Assembly (NCBI GenBank): GCA_934101425.1
Contig: CAKOQQ010000007.1
Coordinates: 13,564-77,563 of the forward strand
Direction of reading: 5' to 3'
DNA: 64,000 bases
DNA from: an uncultured Bacilli bacterium
Lineage (GTDB): Bacteria > Bacillota_I > Bacilli_A > RF39 > UBA660
Shown: in pieces, positions 1-7,140 of the stretch
Layout of the letters: each line of letters begins with the position of its first letter
Position numbering within the stretch: the stretch's first letter is position 1
Made by a program: the position numbers and the translations under genes
Notes under the pieces: generated by a model
The model's database searches: none
What the model was told of the DNA's origin: nothing
Seen by the model: the letters and a program-made list of their open reading frames with translations, nothing else

Positions 1-96
1 AATTTCATTTTTTTCTTTTATAAATTTAAAATTATATATTATATATGAAATTGCTATTAAAGAAATTATTCCTAATATAATAAGTAATTTTTTCAT
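1..96 (-). CDS. Partial membrane-anchored protein, N-terminal 32 residues only
   Basis: An ATG at 96 (reverse strand) follows a GAGGGTGA ribosome binding site that overlaps the end of queH, and the frame stays open to the window edge. The visible residues start MKKLLIILGIISLIAIS and form one hydrophobic segment followed by a lysine-rich stretch, so the product begins with a signal anchor or signal peptide. Only one base separates it from the queH stop, so the two are probably co-transcribed and translationally coupled. The function cannot be told from 32 residues. Confidence 0.6.
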   Translation of the reverse strand, partial: MKKLLIILGIISLIAISYIIYNFKFIKEKNEI

Positions 97-97
97 A

Positions 98-688
98 CTA
101 TTCACCCTCTACTGAATATTCACATCCGCAATAATGTTGTCTATATAAATCATATTTTTTTGATAATTCGATTGATTTTTTATATCCTTCTTTTTTCTTA
201 AAGTCAGAATATAAATATTTAACATTATATTTTTGCTCTAATATAGCCCCTATTTTATTGATTATTTGGCTGTTTTTATAAGGACTAACTGTCAAAGTAG
301 TACAGAAGTACTCAAATTGATTTAATTGAGCTAAAATGGCCGTTTTTTCAAGTCTCAAGGCAAAGCATTTATTACATCTAGCTCCACCTTCTTTTTCATC
401 TTCTAAACCTTTTACATTTTCTTTAAATTCGTTATGATCATAATCAATATCCATAATTGGTATATTTAATATTTCTAATAACTTAATTTGTTCATTTTTC
501 CTTTTTAAATACTCTTCTAAAGGATATATATTTGGATTATAATATAATACTGTTACATCAAAATATTCTTTTAAAAGAGTTACTACATGACTGCTACAAG
601 GTGCACAACAACTATGTAGTAATACCTTTGGTCTATAATTAAGTTTTGATGTTATATCTTCAAATATATTATTGTAATTTTCCTTCAT
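98..688 (-). CDS. queH: Epoxyqueuosine reductase QueH
   Basis: 196 residues. QueH reduces epoxyqueuosine in tRNA to queuosine, the last step of queuosine synthesis, in the cytoplasm, and replaces the cobalamin enzyme QueG in many Firmicutes. The Cys motifs expected for the family are visible: CCAPC at residues 27-31, CNKC at 105-108 and YCGC near the C-terminus (187-189), consistent with an iron-sulfur centre and redox cysteines. Length is normal. The gene is first in a short minus-strand unit with the partial membrane protein downstream; an extended -10 lies at 713-721. A second queuosine gene, tgt, lies at 16535-17638; no preQ1 synthesis genes are in the window. Confidence 0.93.
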   Translation of the reverse strand: MKENYNNIFEDITSKLNYRPKVLLHSCCAPCSSHVVTLLKEYFDVTVLYYNPNIYPLEEYLKRKNEQIKLLEILNIPIMDIDYDHNEFKENVKGLEDEKEGGARCNKCFALRLEKTAILAQLNQFEYFCTTLTVSPYKNSQIINKIGAILEQKYNVKYLYSDFKKKEGYKKSIELSKKYDLYRQHYCGCEYSVEGE

Positions 689-712
689 AATACCACCACT
701 AATTCCTTACCT

Positions 713-721
713 ATTATACCA
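713..721 (-). promoter_or_regulatory. Extended -10 promoter of queH
   Basis: On the reverse strand this reads TGGTATAAT: a perfect TATAAT with TG one base upstream. No good -35 is visible at 17 bases. It lies 25 bases before the queH start codon. Confidence 0.5.
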
Positions 722-778
722 CATTAATATAAAAATAAATTATATTAAATAATACTATACACTTATCTATACATAAAA

Positions 779-800
779 AAATACGATATAAATCGTATTT
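779..800 (-). terminator. Terminator downstream of tRNA-Met
   Basis: AAATACGAT and ATCGTATTT form a 9-bp stem with a 4-base loop, followed on the reverse strand by a run of U. It lies 9 bases past the tRNA 3' end. Confidence 0.75.
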
Positions 801-809
801 ATAAACTAA

Positions 810-886
810 TGGTAGCGACGGAGGGGATCGAACCCCCGACCTATTGGGTATGAACCAATCGCTCTAGCCAGCTGAGCTACATCGCC
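810..886 (-). tRNA. tRNA-Met, anticodon CAT, CCA encoded
   Basis: 77 bases on the reverse strand, starting GGCGATG and ending CGTCGCTACCA. The acceptor stem pairs over seven positions with G1-U72 and G-U at 6-67. The T arm GGGGGTTCGATCCCC is intact and the anticodon loop is TTCATAC. The CAT anticodon allows elongator Met, initiator Met or lysidine-modified Ile. The G1-U72 pair, and the absence of the initiator's C1-A72 mismatch, argue against the initiator; elongator Met is preferred. It is transcribed alone and followed by its own terminator. Confidence 0.9.
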
Positions 887-978
887 ATAAATAAGTAAGC
901 AATATAAATATATCATAAAATGATATTTTTAACAATACTTTTTTTGAAAAAAATATAAAAACATTTGTTTTTCAAATA

Positions 979-1007
979 TTGACAATAATTAAAAAAAATA
1001 TTATCAT
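979..1007 (+). promoter_or_regulatory. Sigma-A promoter of the 1028 lipoprotein gene
   Basis: TTGACA at 979-984, a 17-base spacer and TATCAT at 1002-1007, one base from the consensus -10. The GGAGG ribosome binding site follows at 1017-1021. Confidence 0.75.
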
Positions 1008-1027
1008 ATCTTATATGGAGGCATAAT

Positions 1028-1495
1028 ATGAAAAAAATATTTTTAAGTTTAATGATAGTTAGTTCTATGCTACTTTTAACAGCTTGTGGAAATAGTGGTA
1101 ATAAATATGATAATTCTGTTACACCAAAACTTGGTGATACCGTTATTATGGATGGTTTTGAAGTTACTTTAGTTAGTTATACAATAGGAAAAGCGATTGA
1201 TCCTGATGATGAATATCAAGATTTAATATATTTAGATGTTAAAATTAAAAACACAGGTACTGCATCTGACAAATTGTATAATAATAGTTATAAAATCTAC
1301 AGTCCAAATAATACCTTGATTAATGAAATTTATAGTTCTGACTATCCTAATTCAATTGATAATATAACAGAAATTCGTCCGAATGGTGAGGCTAGTGCAC
1401 AAATGATATTCCCATTTTTAGGATATGGTAAATATTACATTGAATTTCCTGGGGTAAATGGCACTGTAACAGCAGAACTTGATATAAAAGAATAA
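1028..1495 (+). CDS. Secreted lipoprotein, DUF4352-like
   Basis: 155 residues. A type II signal peptide is clear: charged start MKK, hydrophobic core and lipobox LTAC with the lipidated Cys at 20. The mature part is short and rich in beta-type residues (runs such as DLIYLDVKIKNTG), which resembles the immunoglobulin-like DUF4352 fold of small Firmicutes lipoproteins; this assignment rests on pattern only. It is expected on the outer face of the membrane after processing by LspA (25804-26274). It stands alone: own promoter upstream, terminator directly after the stop. Ligand and role are unknown. Confidence 0.8.
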   Translation: MKKIFLSLMIVSSMLLLTACGNSGNKYDNSVTPKLGDTVIMDGFEVTLVSYTIGKAIDPDDEYQDLIYLDVKIKNTGTASDKLYNNSYKIYSPNNTLINEIYSSDYPNSIDNITEIRPNGEASAQMIFPFLGYGKYYIEFPGVNGTVTAELDIKE

Positions 1496-1526
1496 AAAGT
1501 TAGGAATTTCCTAACTTTCTTTTTTT
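1496..1526. terminator. Bidirectional terminator between lipoprotein gene and folD
   Basis: AAAGTTAGG pairs with CCTAACTTT around a 5-base loop, with T-rich tracts on both sides. It serves the convergent genes ending at 1495 and 1511; the folD stop lies inside the hairpin. Confidence 0.8.
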
Positions 1527-2329
1527 ATTAAATTATAATATAACATAGCAACTGTCATAGGTCCTACTCCACCTGGAACTGGAGTAATATATTTTGCTTT
1601 TTTACTTACATGTTTAAAATCAACATCACCATATAACTTATTATCGACTTTATTTATACCAACATCTACTATAATAGAACCACGTTTTACCATATTTTTA
1701 GTTATTAAATGTTTGCATCCTACTGCACAGATTAATAAATCTGCTTTTTTTGTATAATCTTTTAAGCGTTTAGTTTTACTATGGCAAACTGTTACAGTGG
1801 CGTTTTTTCTAAGTAGTAGTTCAATTAATGGCTTACCAACTAATTTACTTCTACCAACTATAACGGCATTTTTACCTTCTAAATTTATATTATAGTACTC
1901 TAATAATTTAATAATTCCATATGGGGTACAAGATATTATACCAGGATTATTGCTAAATAAATTACCACAATTTTTTATAGTAAGACCATCAATATCTTTT
2001 GTTTCATCTATAGCATTTATAATTTTGTCTACATTTAAATGATCTGGTAATGGGAGTTGTACTATTATTCCATTTATCTTTTTATCTTTGTTTAAACTTT
2101 CTATTTTTCTAATTACAATATCATCTGTTATATCTAAATCAAATTTAAAATGGTTAAAGTTAACATTTAAATATTCTGCAACTTTCTTTTTATTTTTTAT
2201 ATATACATTACTTGCTGCGTCATCACCAACTTGTATAACTGCTATACCATATTCTAAGTTATTTTCTTGTATATAGTCTTTTAATTCTTCTTTGATTTTA
2301 TTACTAACTAGTTTTCCATCTAGTATCAT
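1511..2329 (-). CDS. folD: Bifunctional methylenetetrahydrofolate dehydrogenase / cyclohydrolase FolD
   Basis: 272 residues, slightly short for the family. It interconverts 5,10-methylene-THF and 10-formyl-THF, supplying formyl groups for purines and formyl-Met-tRNA. The catalytic Tyr43 and Lys47 sit in the VYIKNKKK motif. The substrate motif QLPLPDH, the NADP-binding GRSKLVGKPL and the C-terminal PVPGGVGPMTVAML are all present. It lies 11 bases downstream of glyA on the same strand, so serine hydroxymethylation and methylene-THF oxidation are encoded together as one one-carbon unit, closed by the terminator at 1496. Confidence 0.96.
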   Translation of the reverse strand: MILDGKLVSNKIKEELKDYIQENNLEYGIAVIQVGDDAASNVYIKNKKKVAEYLNVNFNHFKFDLDITDDIVIRKIESLNKDKKINGIIVQLPLPDHLNVDKIINAIDETKDIDGLTIKNCGNLFSNNPGIISCTPYGIIKLLEYYNINLEGKNAVIVGRSKLVGKPLIELLLRKNATVTVCHSKTKRLKDYTKKADLLICAVGCKHLITKNMVKRGSIIVDVGINKVDNKLYGDVDFKHVSKKAKYITPVPGGVGPMTVAMLYYNLIKKES

Positions 2330-2340
2330 TTAATCACATC

Positions 2341-3564
2341 CTATTCATATAATGGATATTTATCAGTTAATTCTTTAGTTTCTTTTCTTAATTCTTCGTA
2401 TACTTCATCATTATCGATATTTCTTAAAGCTTTAGAAATAATTTTTCCTACTTTAATAAAATCTTCTTCTTTGAAACCTCTAGTTGTCATAGCTGGACTG
2501 CCTAATCTAATTCCACTTGTTTTAAATGGAGATTCTGTTTCATTTGGAATAGTATTTTTATTACATGTTATACATATTTTATCAAGTGCTTTTTCTGCAT
2601 CTTTTCCTGTTATACCTAATGTAGATTTAACATCAACTAATATTAAATGATTATCAGTACCATTAGATATTATTCTGAAGCCTTCTTCTTTTAAAGTTTC
2701 AGATAAAGCTTTGATATTCTTTAAAACTTGAATTTGATAATCTTTAAATTCTGGTTGTAAAGCTTCATAGAAACATTCTGCCTTGGCGCCAATAACATGC
2801 ATTAAAGGTCCACCTTGTATACCAGGAAAAATAGTCTTGTTTATTTTTTTAATTATTTCTTCATTATTTGTTAAAATAAGCCCACCACGAGGTCCTCTTA
2901 GTGTTTTATGTGTTGTAGAAGTTACTACATCTGCATAAGGAAAAGGACTTGGATGAAGACCACATGCTACTAATCCTGCAATATGTGCCATATCAACCAT
3001 TAAAATAGCTCCACAAGCATCAGCTGCTTCTCTGAACTTTTTAAAATCTATTGTTCTAGAGTAAGCACTAGCACCAGCAATAATCATTTTTGGTTTTTCT
3101 TTTTTAGCTAGTTCAATAAGTTCATCATAATTAATTTCTTCAGTTTCTAAATCAACATTATAAGATACAATATCATATTCTAATCCACTAAAGTTAATGC
3201 TATGTCCATGAGTTAAATGCCCTCCATGACTTAAATTCATACCCATTACTTTATCTTTATAATTTAATAATGCCTTATATACAGCCATATTGGCACTACT
3301 ACCACTATGTGGTTGTACATTAGCGTATTTACAATTAAATAATTTAGTAGCATATTCTATTGCTAGATTTTCAAATATATCTATATATTCACAACCTCCA
3401 TAATATCTTTTGCCACTATATCCTTCTGCGTATTTATTAGTCAAAATACTTCCTTGTAATTCCAATATATCTTTAGAAACAAAATTTTCAGAAGCAATTA
3501 ATTCAATATTTCTTCTTTGTCTTTCTAGTTCTTTATTTAAAGCATCTTTAAGTAGTTTATCCAT
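2341..3564 (-). CDS. glyA: Serine hydroxymethyltransferase GlyA
   Basis: 407 residues, normal length. This PLP enzyme converts serine and tetrahydrofolate to glycine and 5,10-methylene-THF. The PLP lysine is Lys220 in STTHKTLRGPRGG. The N-terminal ELIASENF and the GYSGKRYYGG region that binds the cofactor and folate are present, as is VDMAHIAG (around 190) whose Asp contacts the PLP ring. folD follows after 11 bases, and FolD uses the product of this enzyme. A clear consensus promoter was not found upstream; TATAAT-like hexamers lie on the reverse strand at 3580-3595. Confidence 0.97.
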   Translation of the reverse strand: MDKLLKDALNKELERQRRNIELIASENFVSKDILELQGSILTNKYAEGYSGKRYYGGCEYIDIFENLAIEYATKLFNCKYANVQPHSGSSANMAVYKALLNYKDKVMGMNLSHGGHLTHGHSINFSGLEYDIVSYNVDLETEEINYDELIELAKKEKPKMIIAGASAYSRTIDFKKFREAADACGAILMVDMAHIAGLVACGLHPSPFPYADVVTSTTHKTLRGPRGGLILTNNEEIIKKINKTIFPGIQGGPLMHVIGAKAECFYEALQPEFKDYQIQVLKNIKALSETLKEEGFRIISNGTDNHLILVDVKSTLGITGKDAEKALDKICITCNKNTIPNETESPFKTSGIRLGSPAMTTRGFKEEDFIKVGKIISKALRNIDNDEVYEELRKETKELTDKYPLYE

Positions 3565-3601
3565 TCTATCACCTATTTCATTATATCATATTATAATTTA
3601 A

Positions 3602-3630
3602 TTGACATCACTTTTTTAATAATATATAAT
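3602..3630 (+). promoter_or_regulatory. Perfect consensus sigma-A promoter
   Basis: TTGACA at 3602-3607, 17-base spacer, TATAAT at 3625-3630: both hexamers and the spacing match consensus exactly. It drives the small membrane-protein gene that starts at 3657. Confidence 0.85.
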
Positions 3631-3656
3631 TATGCTTAGGATAGGAGTTGAAGGAA

Positions 3657-4229
3657 ATGTCAAAATGGAAAATTAATCCTAATTTTTTTGCATTATTGTT
3701 GGTTGCATCTTTATTTGCTGAATGGAAATACATGGCTATTCTTGCTTTCTTAGTTTTTGTATTATGGAATGAAAATGAAAAATTAAGAAAACTAGCTATT
3801 CAAGTAGTTGCTATTTCATCAGCTTGTGCATTATTCTCACTATTATGGACTGCTATTAGCAATGGATTTAGTGTAGTTGAAAGTGCTGCTAATTTATTAA
3901 ATAGTATTATTAAATTATTTGATGACACTTATACTAGACCTGAATGGGTAATTACATTATTAGCTATTTTAGATAAAGTAGAAGCTTTAATTGCTAATTT
4001 AGTTAGTTTAGCTATTTATTTTGCTAAATTTAGCTTCATAGTAGCTATTATAAGTAATGAATTACCAAATAAAGGTATCTTTAGTAAAATTAGTGAATAT
4101 TTAAATAAATTCAGTAGTTTTGTAGATAAAAAATTATATGATTTAGTATCTATAAATCCCGCTGGACCAGTAGTACAAAATACACAACCAACAGTTAATC
4201 AAACTAATGAACAAAATTTAAATAATTAG
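3657..4229 (+). CDS. Hypothetical membrane protein, about 190 residues
   Basis: Starting at ATG 3657 gives 190 residues; a TTG at 3648 would add three, but AGGAG at 3643-3647 is ideally spaced (9 bases) for the ATG. The protein has four hydrophobic segments: two close together near the N-terminus (about residues 10-40), one around 50-70 and one near 120-145. The polar C-terminal tail is Asn/Gln/Thr-rich. No family is recognised. It is monocistronic, with a perfect consensus promoter 27 bases upstream and a terminator 6 bases downstream, so high expression is expected. No partner gene is adjacent; the next gene converges on it. Confidence 0.75.
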   Translation: MSKWKINPNFFALLLVASLFAEWKYMAILAFLVFVLWNENEKLRKLAIQVVAISSACALFSLLWTAISNGFSVVESAANLLNSIIKLFDDTYTRPEWVITLLAILDKVEALIANLVSLAIYFAKFSFIVAIISNELPNKGIFSKISEYLNKFSSFVDKKLYDLVSINPAGPVVQNTQPTVNQTNEQNLNN

Positions 4230-4234
4230 GACAT

Positions 4235-4267
4235 AAAAAGCATATCAATGATATGCTTTTTATTTTT
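4235..4267. terminator. Bidirectional terminator
   Basis: A 13-base inverted repeat (4235-4247 with 4249-4261), AAAAAGCATATCA, followed by T-rich sequence on both strands. It separates the convergent genes ending at 4229 and 4260. Confidence 0.85.
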
Positions 4268-4781
4268 TAAAAATAGATAATACTTTCGATGACATAGTAA
4301 TTATTTTTGTACTATTTTTAATAGCAACACCTTTTCCCATAGCTTTACCACCAATTGTAAGAGCTGCTATAGTAGCAGTTACTAATAATGATACTATAAA
4401 TAGATTTATATCAAATTTTGAAGCTATAGAAGTAGCTACTGCAACACCTGCAGTACCTGATACGATACCACAAATATCACCTACCACGTCGTTGCAAATA
4501 GATGATACTCTATCAGAATTTTTAATAAATTTAACGGCTATATTTGAACCTTTTACTTTTTTAGCATTCATAGAAATAATTGGTTTATCATCAGCAGATG
4601 TTACTGCAACACCAATCATATCAAATACTATACCTAATAAAATAAATATAAGTACTAATATTATACCAAGTATTAAACTAGCATCTTTAAGTACCATTTC
4701 TGATAAGAAAGAAAATAACATTGATATAGCAAATGCCATTATAGTTATAGTTATTATCCATTTTTTATTATTTTTTTTCAT
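4260..4781 (-). CDS. Membrane protein resembling a DUF21/CorB-type domain
   Basis: 173 residues with about three to four membrane segments (residues 9-30, 36-60, and a pair around 105-155) and a positively charged start and end. Residues 52-105 (GIVFDMIGVAVTSAD onwards, with SMNAKKVKGSN) can be laid against the DUF21 segment of CorB/CNNM-type Mg2+ transport proteins. The CBS domains of those proteins are absent, so this is at most a stand-alone membrane part; the match is by eye. AAGGAG lies 6 bases before the start codon. The gene begins only about 10 bases after the terminator of the large RNA at 4794-5412, so its messenger may come from read-through of that RNA. Confidence 0.65.
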   Translation of the reverse strand: MKKNNKKWIITITIMAFAISMLFSFLSEMVLKDASLILGIILVLIFILLGIVFDMIGVAVTSADDKPIISMNAKKVKGSNIAVKFIKNSDRVSSICNDVVGDICGIVSGTAGVAVATSIASKFDINLFIVSLLVTATIAALTIGGKAMGKGVAIKNSTKIITMSSKVLSIFKK

Positions 4782-4791
4782 ATTACTCCTT

Positions 4792-4817
4792 ATAATAAAA
4801 AGGGACCAAGTCCCTTT
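4792..4817 (-). terminator. Terminator of the large structured RNA
   Basis: AGGGAC (4801-4806) pairs with GTCCCT (4810-4815), extended by A-U pairs, and is followed on the reverse strand by TTTTTATTAT. The next gene's ribosome binding site starts just after the U-tract. Confidence 0.85.
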
Positions 4818-5412
4818 ATATACATCTTAAATGGCTATTAACATAATTAACTTTGCGTCTTAGGTCAAGTAGGTTTTCCCTGAATCTTGCATCACGTTAC
4901 CATGGGTGCGGTTTCCCTTTAAAAGATTCAATATATCGTCTCCAAATATATGACTTGATTACCACTTAGTACGCACTGTAATCTTATATTACGTCACTCT
5001 AGGGGATTTCCCCGGCTACTAATTTATTATTAATTCTTTTTTGCAAGTATTGTTTCAAACTGCGATTTTTAAATAATCTTAGCTATAAACTACTTAAAAT
5101 AGATCAGTTATCCCCATAACTCACTCAAGACAAGCTACGCTATTCATAACTTTCGCCACAAAATAGGTTCACGCCTAATTCGTATCTGGTCCGTCAACTA
5201 ATAGTGTATAGGCCAAACACAAGATTAGGTCTCCATGAATGCTGGGTCGTTTGCGTATGCCATTACGGACGCCCATCACTCTACCTTTCAGCATCCACCC
5301 CAAACTGGGCGTAAGAAGCAAACACCAAAAGTTTCACAGATGTGCTCTTTACCGGATTTTTAGCCCCGGCTTCCTAATAAATCAAATAGACTAGAATAAT
5401 GTGCCACTTGAT
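4794..5412 (-). ncRNA. Large structured non-coding RNA, about 620 nt; ROOL-like candidate
   Basis: No reading frame covers this stretch on either strand, and its base composition is visibly less AT-rich than its surroundings. It is bounded by a TTGACA-N16-TATAAT promoter (5419-5446) and an intrinsic terminator (4792-4817). Many helices are visible: a 5' stem pairing 5408-5412 with 5381-5385; GGGGA/TCCCC at 5001-5012; a CAGCAT/ATGCTG stem (5289-5294 with 5239-5244) enclosing a GCGT/ACGC helix; a CCTAAT/ATTAGG long-range stem (about 5222-5229 with 5172-5179). It lacks the RNase P core (GAGGAAAGTCC), tmRNA ends and group II intron domain V. Length, complexity and host type suggest the ornate large RNA classes. 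ROOL is my first choice, OLE or GOLLD are alternatives; I could not test any of them. Confidence 0.8.
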
Positions 5413-5418
5413 AGATAA

Positions 5419-5446
5419 ATTATATCATATTTTATAAAAATGTCAA
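5419..5446 (-). promoter_or_regulatory. Consensus promoter of the large RNA, with palindrome over the -35
   Basis: On the reverse strand TTGACA (5446-5441), 16-base spacer, TATAAT (5424-5419). Transcription should begin near 5412, exactly where the first stem of the RNA starts. The -35 is half of a perfect palindrome, TGTCAAATTGACA at 5441-5453, which could be an operator or a chance back-to-back -35. Confidence 0.85.
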
Positions 5447-5454
5447 ATTGACAA

Positions 5455-5976
5455 TTATTTTCTCTTTTTTATTACTTTGGCTGGATTACCTGCAACTATT
5501 GTATAACATTCTACATCTTTAGTAACAACAGCTCCAGCTGCAATAATTGATCCTTCATGAATAGTTACACCTGGTAATATTATTGCATTAGCTCCTATCC
5601 ATACATCATTTTCTATAATAACTGGTTTTATTTCGCTATTTCCTTGCTTAATCATTGGTATATCTGTTCTATCAAATTTATGATTAGAAGTATATATAGA
5701 AACATTAGGTCCCATCATAACATTTGAACCAATAGTTACTGAAGATGTTATTTTAGCGTTAATACCAATACCAGAATTATCACCTATTTCAATATTTGGC
5801 GATATATTAGCATTTTTATCTATATTTATATTTTTACCAGTCTTATTTGCAAATCCTTTTACTAGTAAATTTCTTATTTGCTTACCAAATAAATTAATTG
5901 GAAAATCAGATGCTGGTAAATGTTTACCTATTAAATGATATAAAATATAACAAAAATATATTCGTAATTTACTCAT
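5455..5976 (-). CDS. Acyltransferase of the hexapeptide-repeat (LbH) family
   Basis: 173 residues. The protein has the imperfect hexapeptide pattern of a left-handed beta-helix (INIDKNANISPNIEIG and similar through about residue 155), with TSNHKF containing the likely catalytic His, and ends VTKDVECYTIVAGNPAKVI as in maltose/serine/galactoside O-acetyltransferases. It most likely transfers an acetyl group from acetyl-CoA to a sugar of the surface polysaccharide made by this operon. It is the last gene of the operon that starts at 12329 and overlaps the preceding glycosyltransferase gene by 8 bases. The acceptor sugar cannot be deduced. Confidence 0.85.
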   Translation of the reverse strand: MSKLRIYFCYILYHLIGKHLPASDFPINLFGKQIRNLLVKGFANKTGKNINIDKNANISPNIEIGDNSGIGINAKITSSVTIGSNVMMGPNVSIYTSNHKFDRTDIPMIKQGNSEIKPVIIENDVWIGANAIILPGVTIHEGSIIAAGAVVTKDVECYTIVAGNPAKVIKKRK

Positions 5977-7120
5977 TAATTTCTTCCCCTTTTAAAATAA
6001 TTTCTAGAAAATTTAACCATCTTTCTTTAATTTTTTCAAAAGAATATTTTTTAGCTGTCTCTTTAGCATTTTTTCCCATTATACTTATTTCTTTTTTATT
6101 ATCCAATAGTTTAATTATTTTTTTAGCCATAACATCTTTACTTCTATTTTTTATTACATATCCAGAAAAATTATTTTTTATAAGTTCCAAAGATCCAGAA
6201 GCACTATCAAAAATAATTCCAGGTAGACCATATGACATACCTTCTAAAAGAGCTATGCCAAATGATTCAGTATATGATGTAACAATAAAAGCTTTAGAAT
6301 GACTTAAAACATCATTGATATAATCTTTGTTTTGAAAGCCATGTAAGATGATATTATTTTCTAAATGTAAATTTGTTATTATATCTTTTAAATTATTTCT
6401 TTCTGGCCCATCACCAATTATATCTAGTTTATAATTAGGATTTTTTGCTACAACCTTTTTAAAAACATCTATTAAATCATCAAAACCCTTTTCTTTTGAT
6501 AATCTCCCCACTGTTACAACATTTTTAGTATAATCACTATCTATTTCTGGAATATTATCAAGAGAGTTTGGCATATAATAACATTTTACTTTCCCTGTTA
6601 ATGTTGCAGTATAAAAATTTGTAAGTTCTTTTGATACAGGCAATAAATAATCTATATTTTTGCATGCATCATTTAAATTTTGTATATATTTTTGATCATT
6701 TAAATGATGACGATGTTCTTGAGCTATTTTAATAATACTTTCTTTCCCGTATTTGCTTAAATAATTTGTAAATAATACTCTCGTAGATATTATTACATCA
6801 GCATTACTATTTTTAATATAATCTATCATAGTTTTTTTTCTCAAATATAAAACTTTTATAGCTTTTATACCTTCTTTTAATAAATTAAAAATTTTAAAGT
6901 TTTTAAAGTTTTGCTTAATTTCTTTTTTATTTGGACCATAAGGTATTAAGTATTTTATTTTTACCTTGTCATCTATTTTATATACAGGTTTCTTTCCCAT
7001 TTTATAAGTACAAATTATTTCAACTTTATAATCATCACAAAGCATATTTGCAAGTGTTGCTACAGCTTTTTCAACACCACCATAATTTAAATGTAATGAT
7101 AATATTGCAATTTTTTTCAT
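5969..7120 (-). CDS. Glycosyltransferase family 4
   Basis: 383 residues, GT-B fold. The N-terminal half begins with KIAILSLHLNYGGVEKA, the glycine-rich acceptor loop. The C-terminal half has VGRLSKEKG, IIGDGPER and the E-x7-E signature TESFGIALLEG that binds the nucleotide-sugar donor. It is a clear paralogue of the product of 8978-10201: long stretches such as NKDYIND.LSHS and AKETAKKYS are shared. It probably adds a sugar to the undecaprenyl-linked repeat unit at the inner membrane face. Donor and linkage are unknown. It sits between wecB and the acetyltransferase. Confidence 0.9.
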   Translation of the reverse strand: MKKIAILSLHLNYGGVEKAVATLANMLCDDYKVEIICTYKMGKKPVYKIDDKVKIKYLIPYGPNKKEIKQNFKNFKIFNLLKEGIKAIKVLYLRKKTMIDYIKNSNADVIISTRVLFTNYLSKYGKESIIKIAQEHRHHLNDQKYIQNLNDACKNIDYLLPVSKELTNFYTATLTGKVKCYYMPNSLDNIPEIDSDYTKNVVTVGRLSKEKGFDDLIDVFKKVVAKNPNYKLDIIGDGPERNNLKDIITNLHLENNIILHGFQNKDYINDVLSHSKAFIVTSYTESFGIALLEGMSYGLPGIIFDSASGSLELIKNNFSGYVIKNRSKDVMAKKIIKLLDNKKEISIMGKNAKETAKKYSFEKIKERWLNFLEIILKGEEINE

Positions 7121-7140
7121 TTTATCACAACTCTTTTTCT

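Noticed and set aside
3648..3656. TTG start for the 3657 membrane protein gene
   Set aside because: AGGAG would touch the TTG directly; its distance to the ATG at 3657 is 9 bases.
4794..5412. RNase P RNA, tmRNA, group II intron or an rRNA fragment as identity of the large RNA
   Set aside because: The RNase P core GAGGAAAGTCC, the tRNA-like ends of tmRNA, intron domain V and conserved rRNA blocks were looked for on both strands and not found.
5898..6302. 134-codon plus-strand frame opposite the GT4 gene
   Set aside because: Lies wholly over conserved glycosyltransferase motifs on the other strand and has no start signal.
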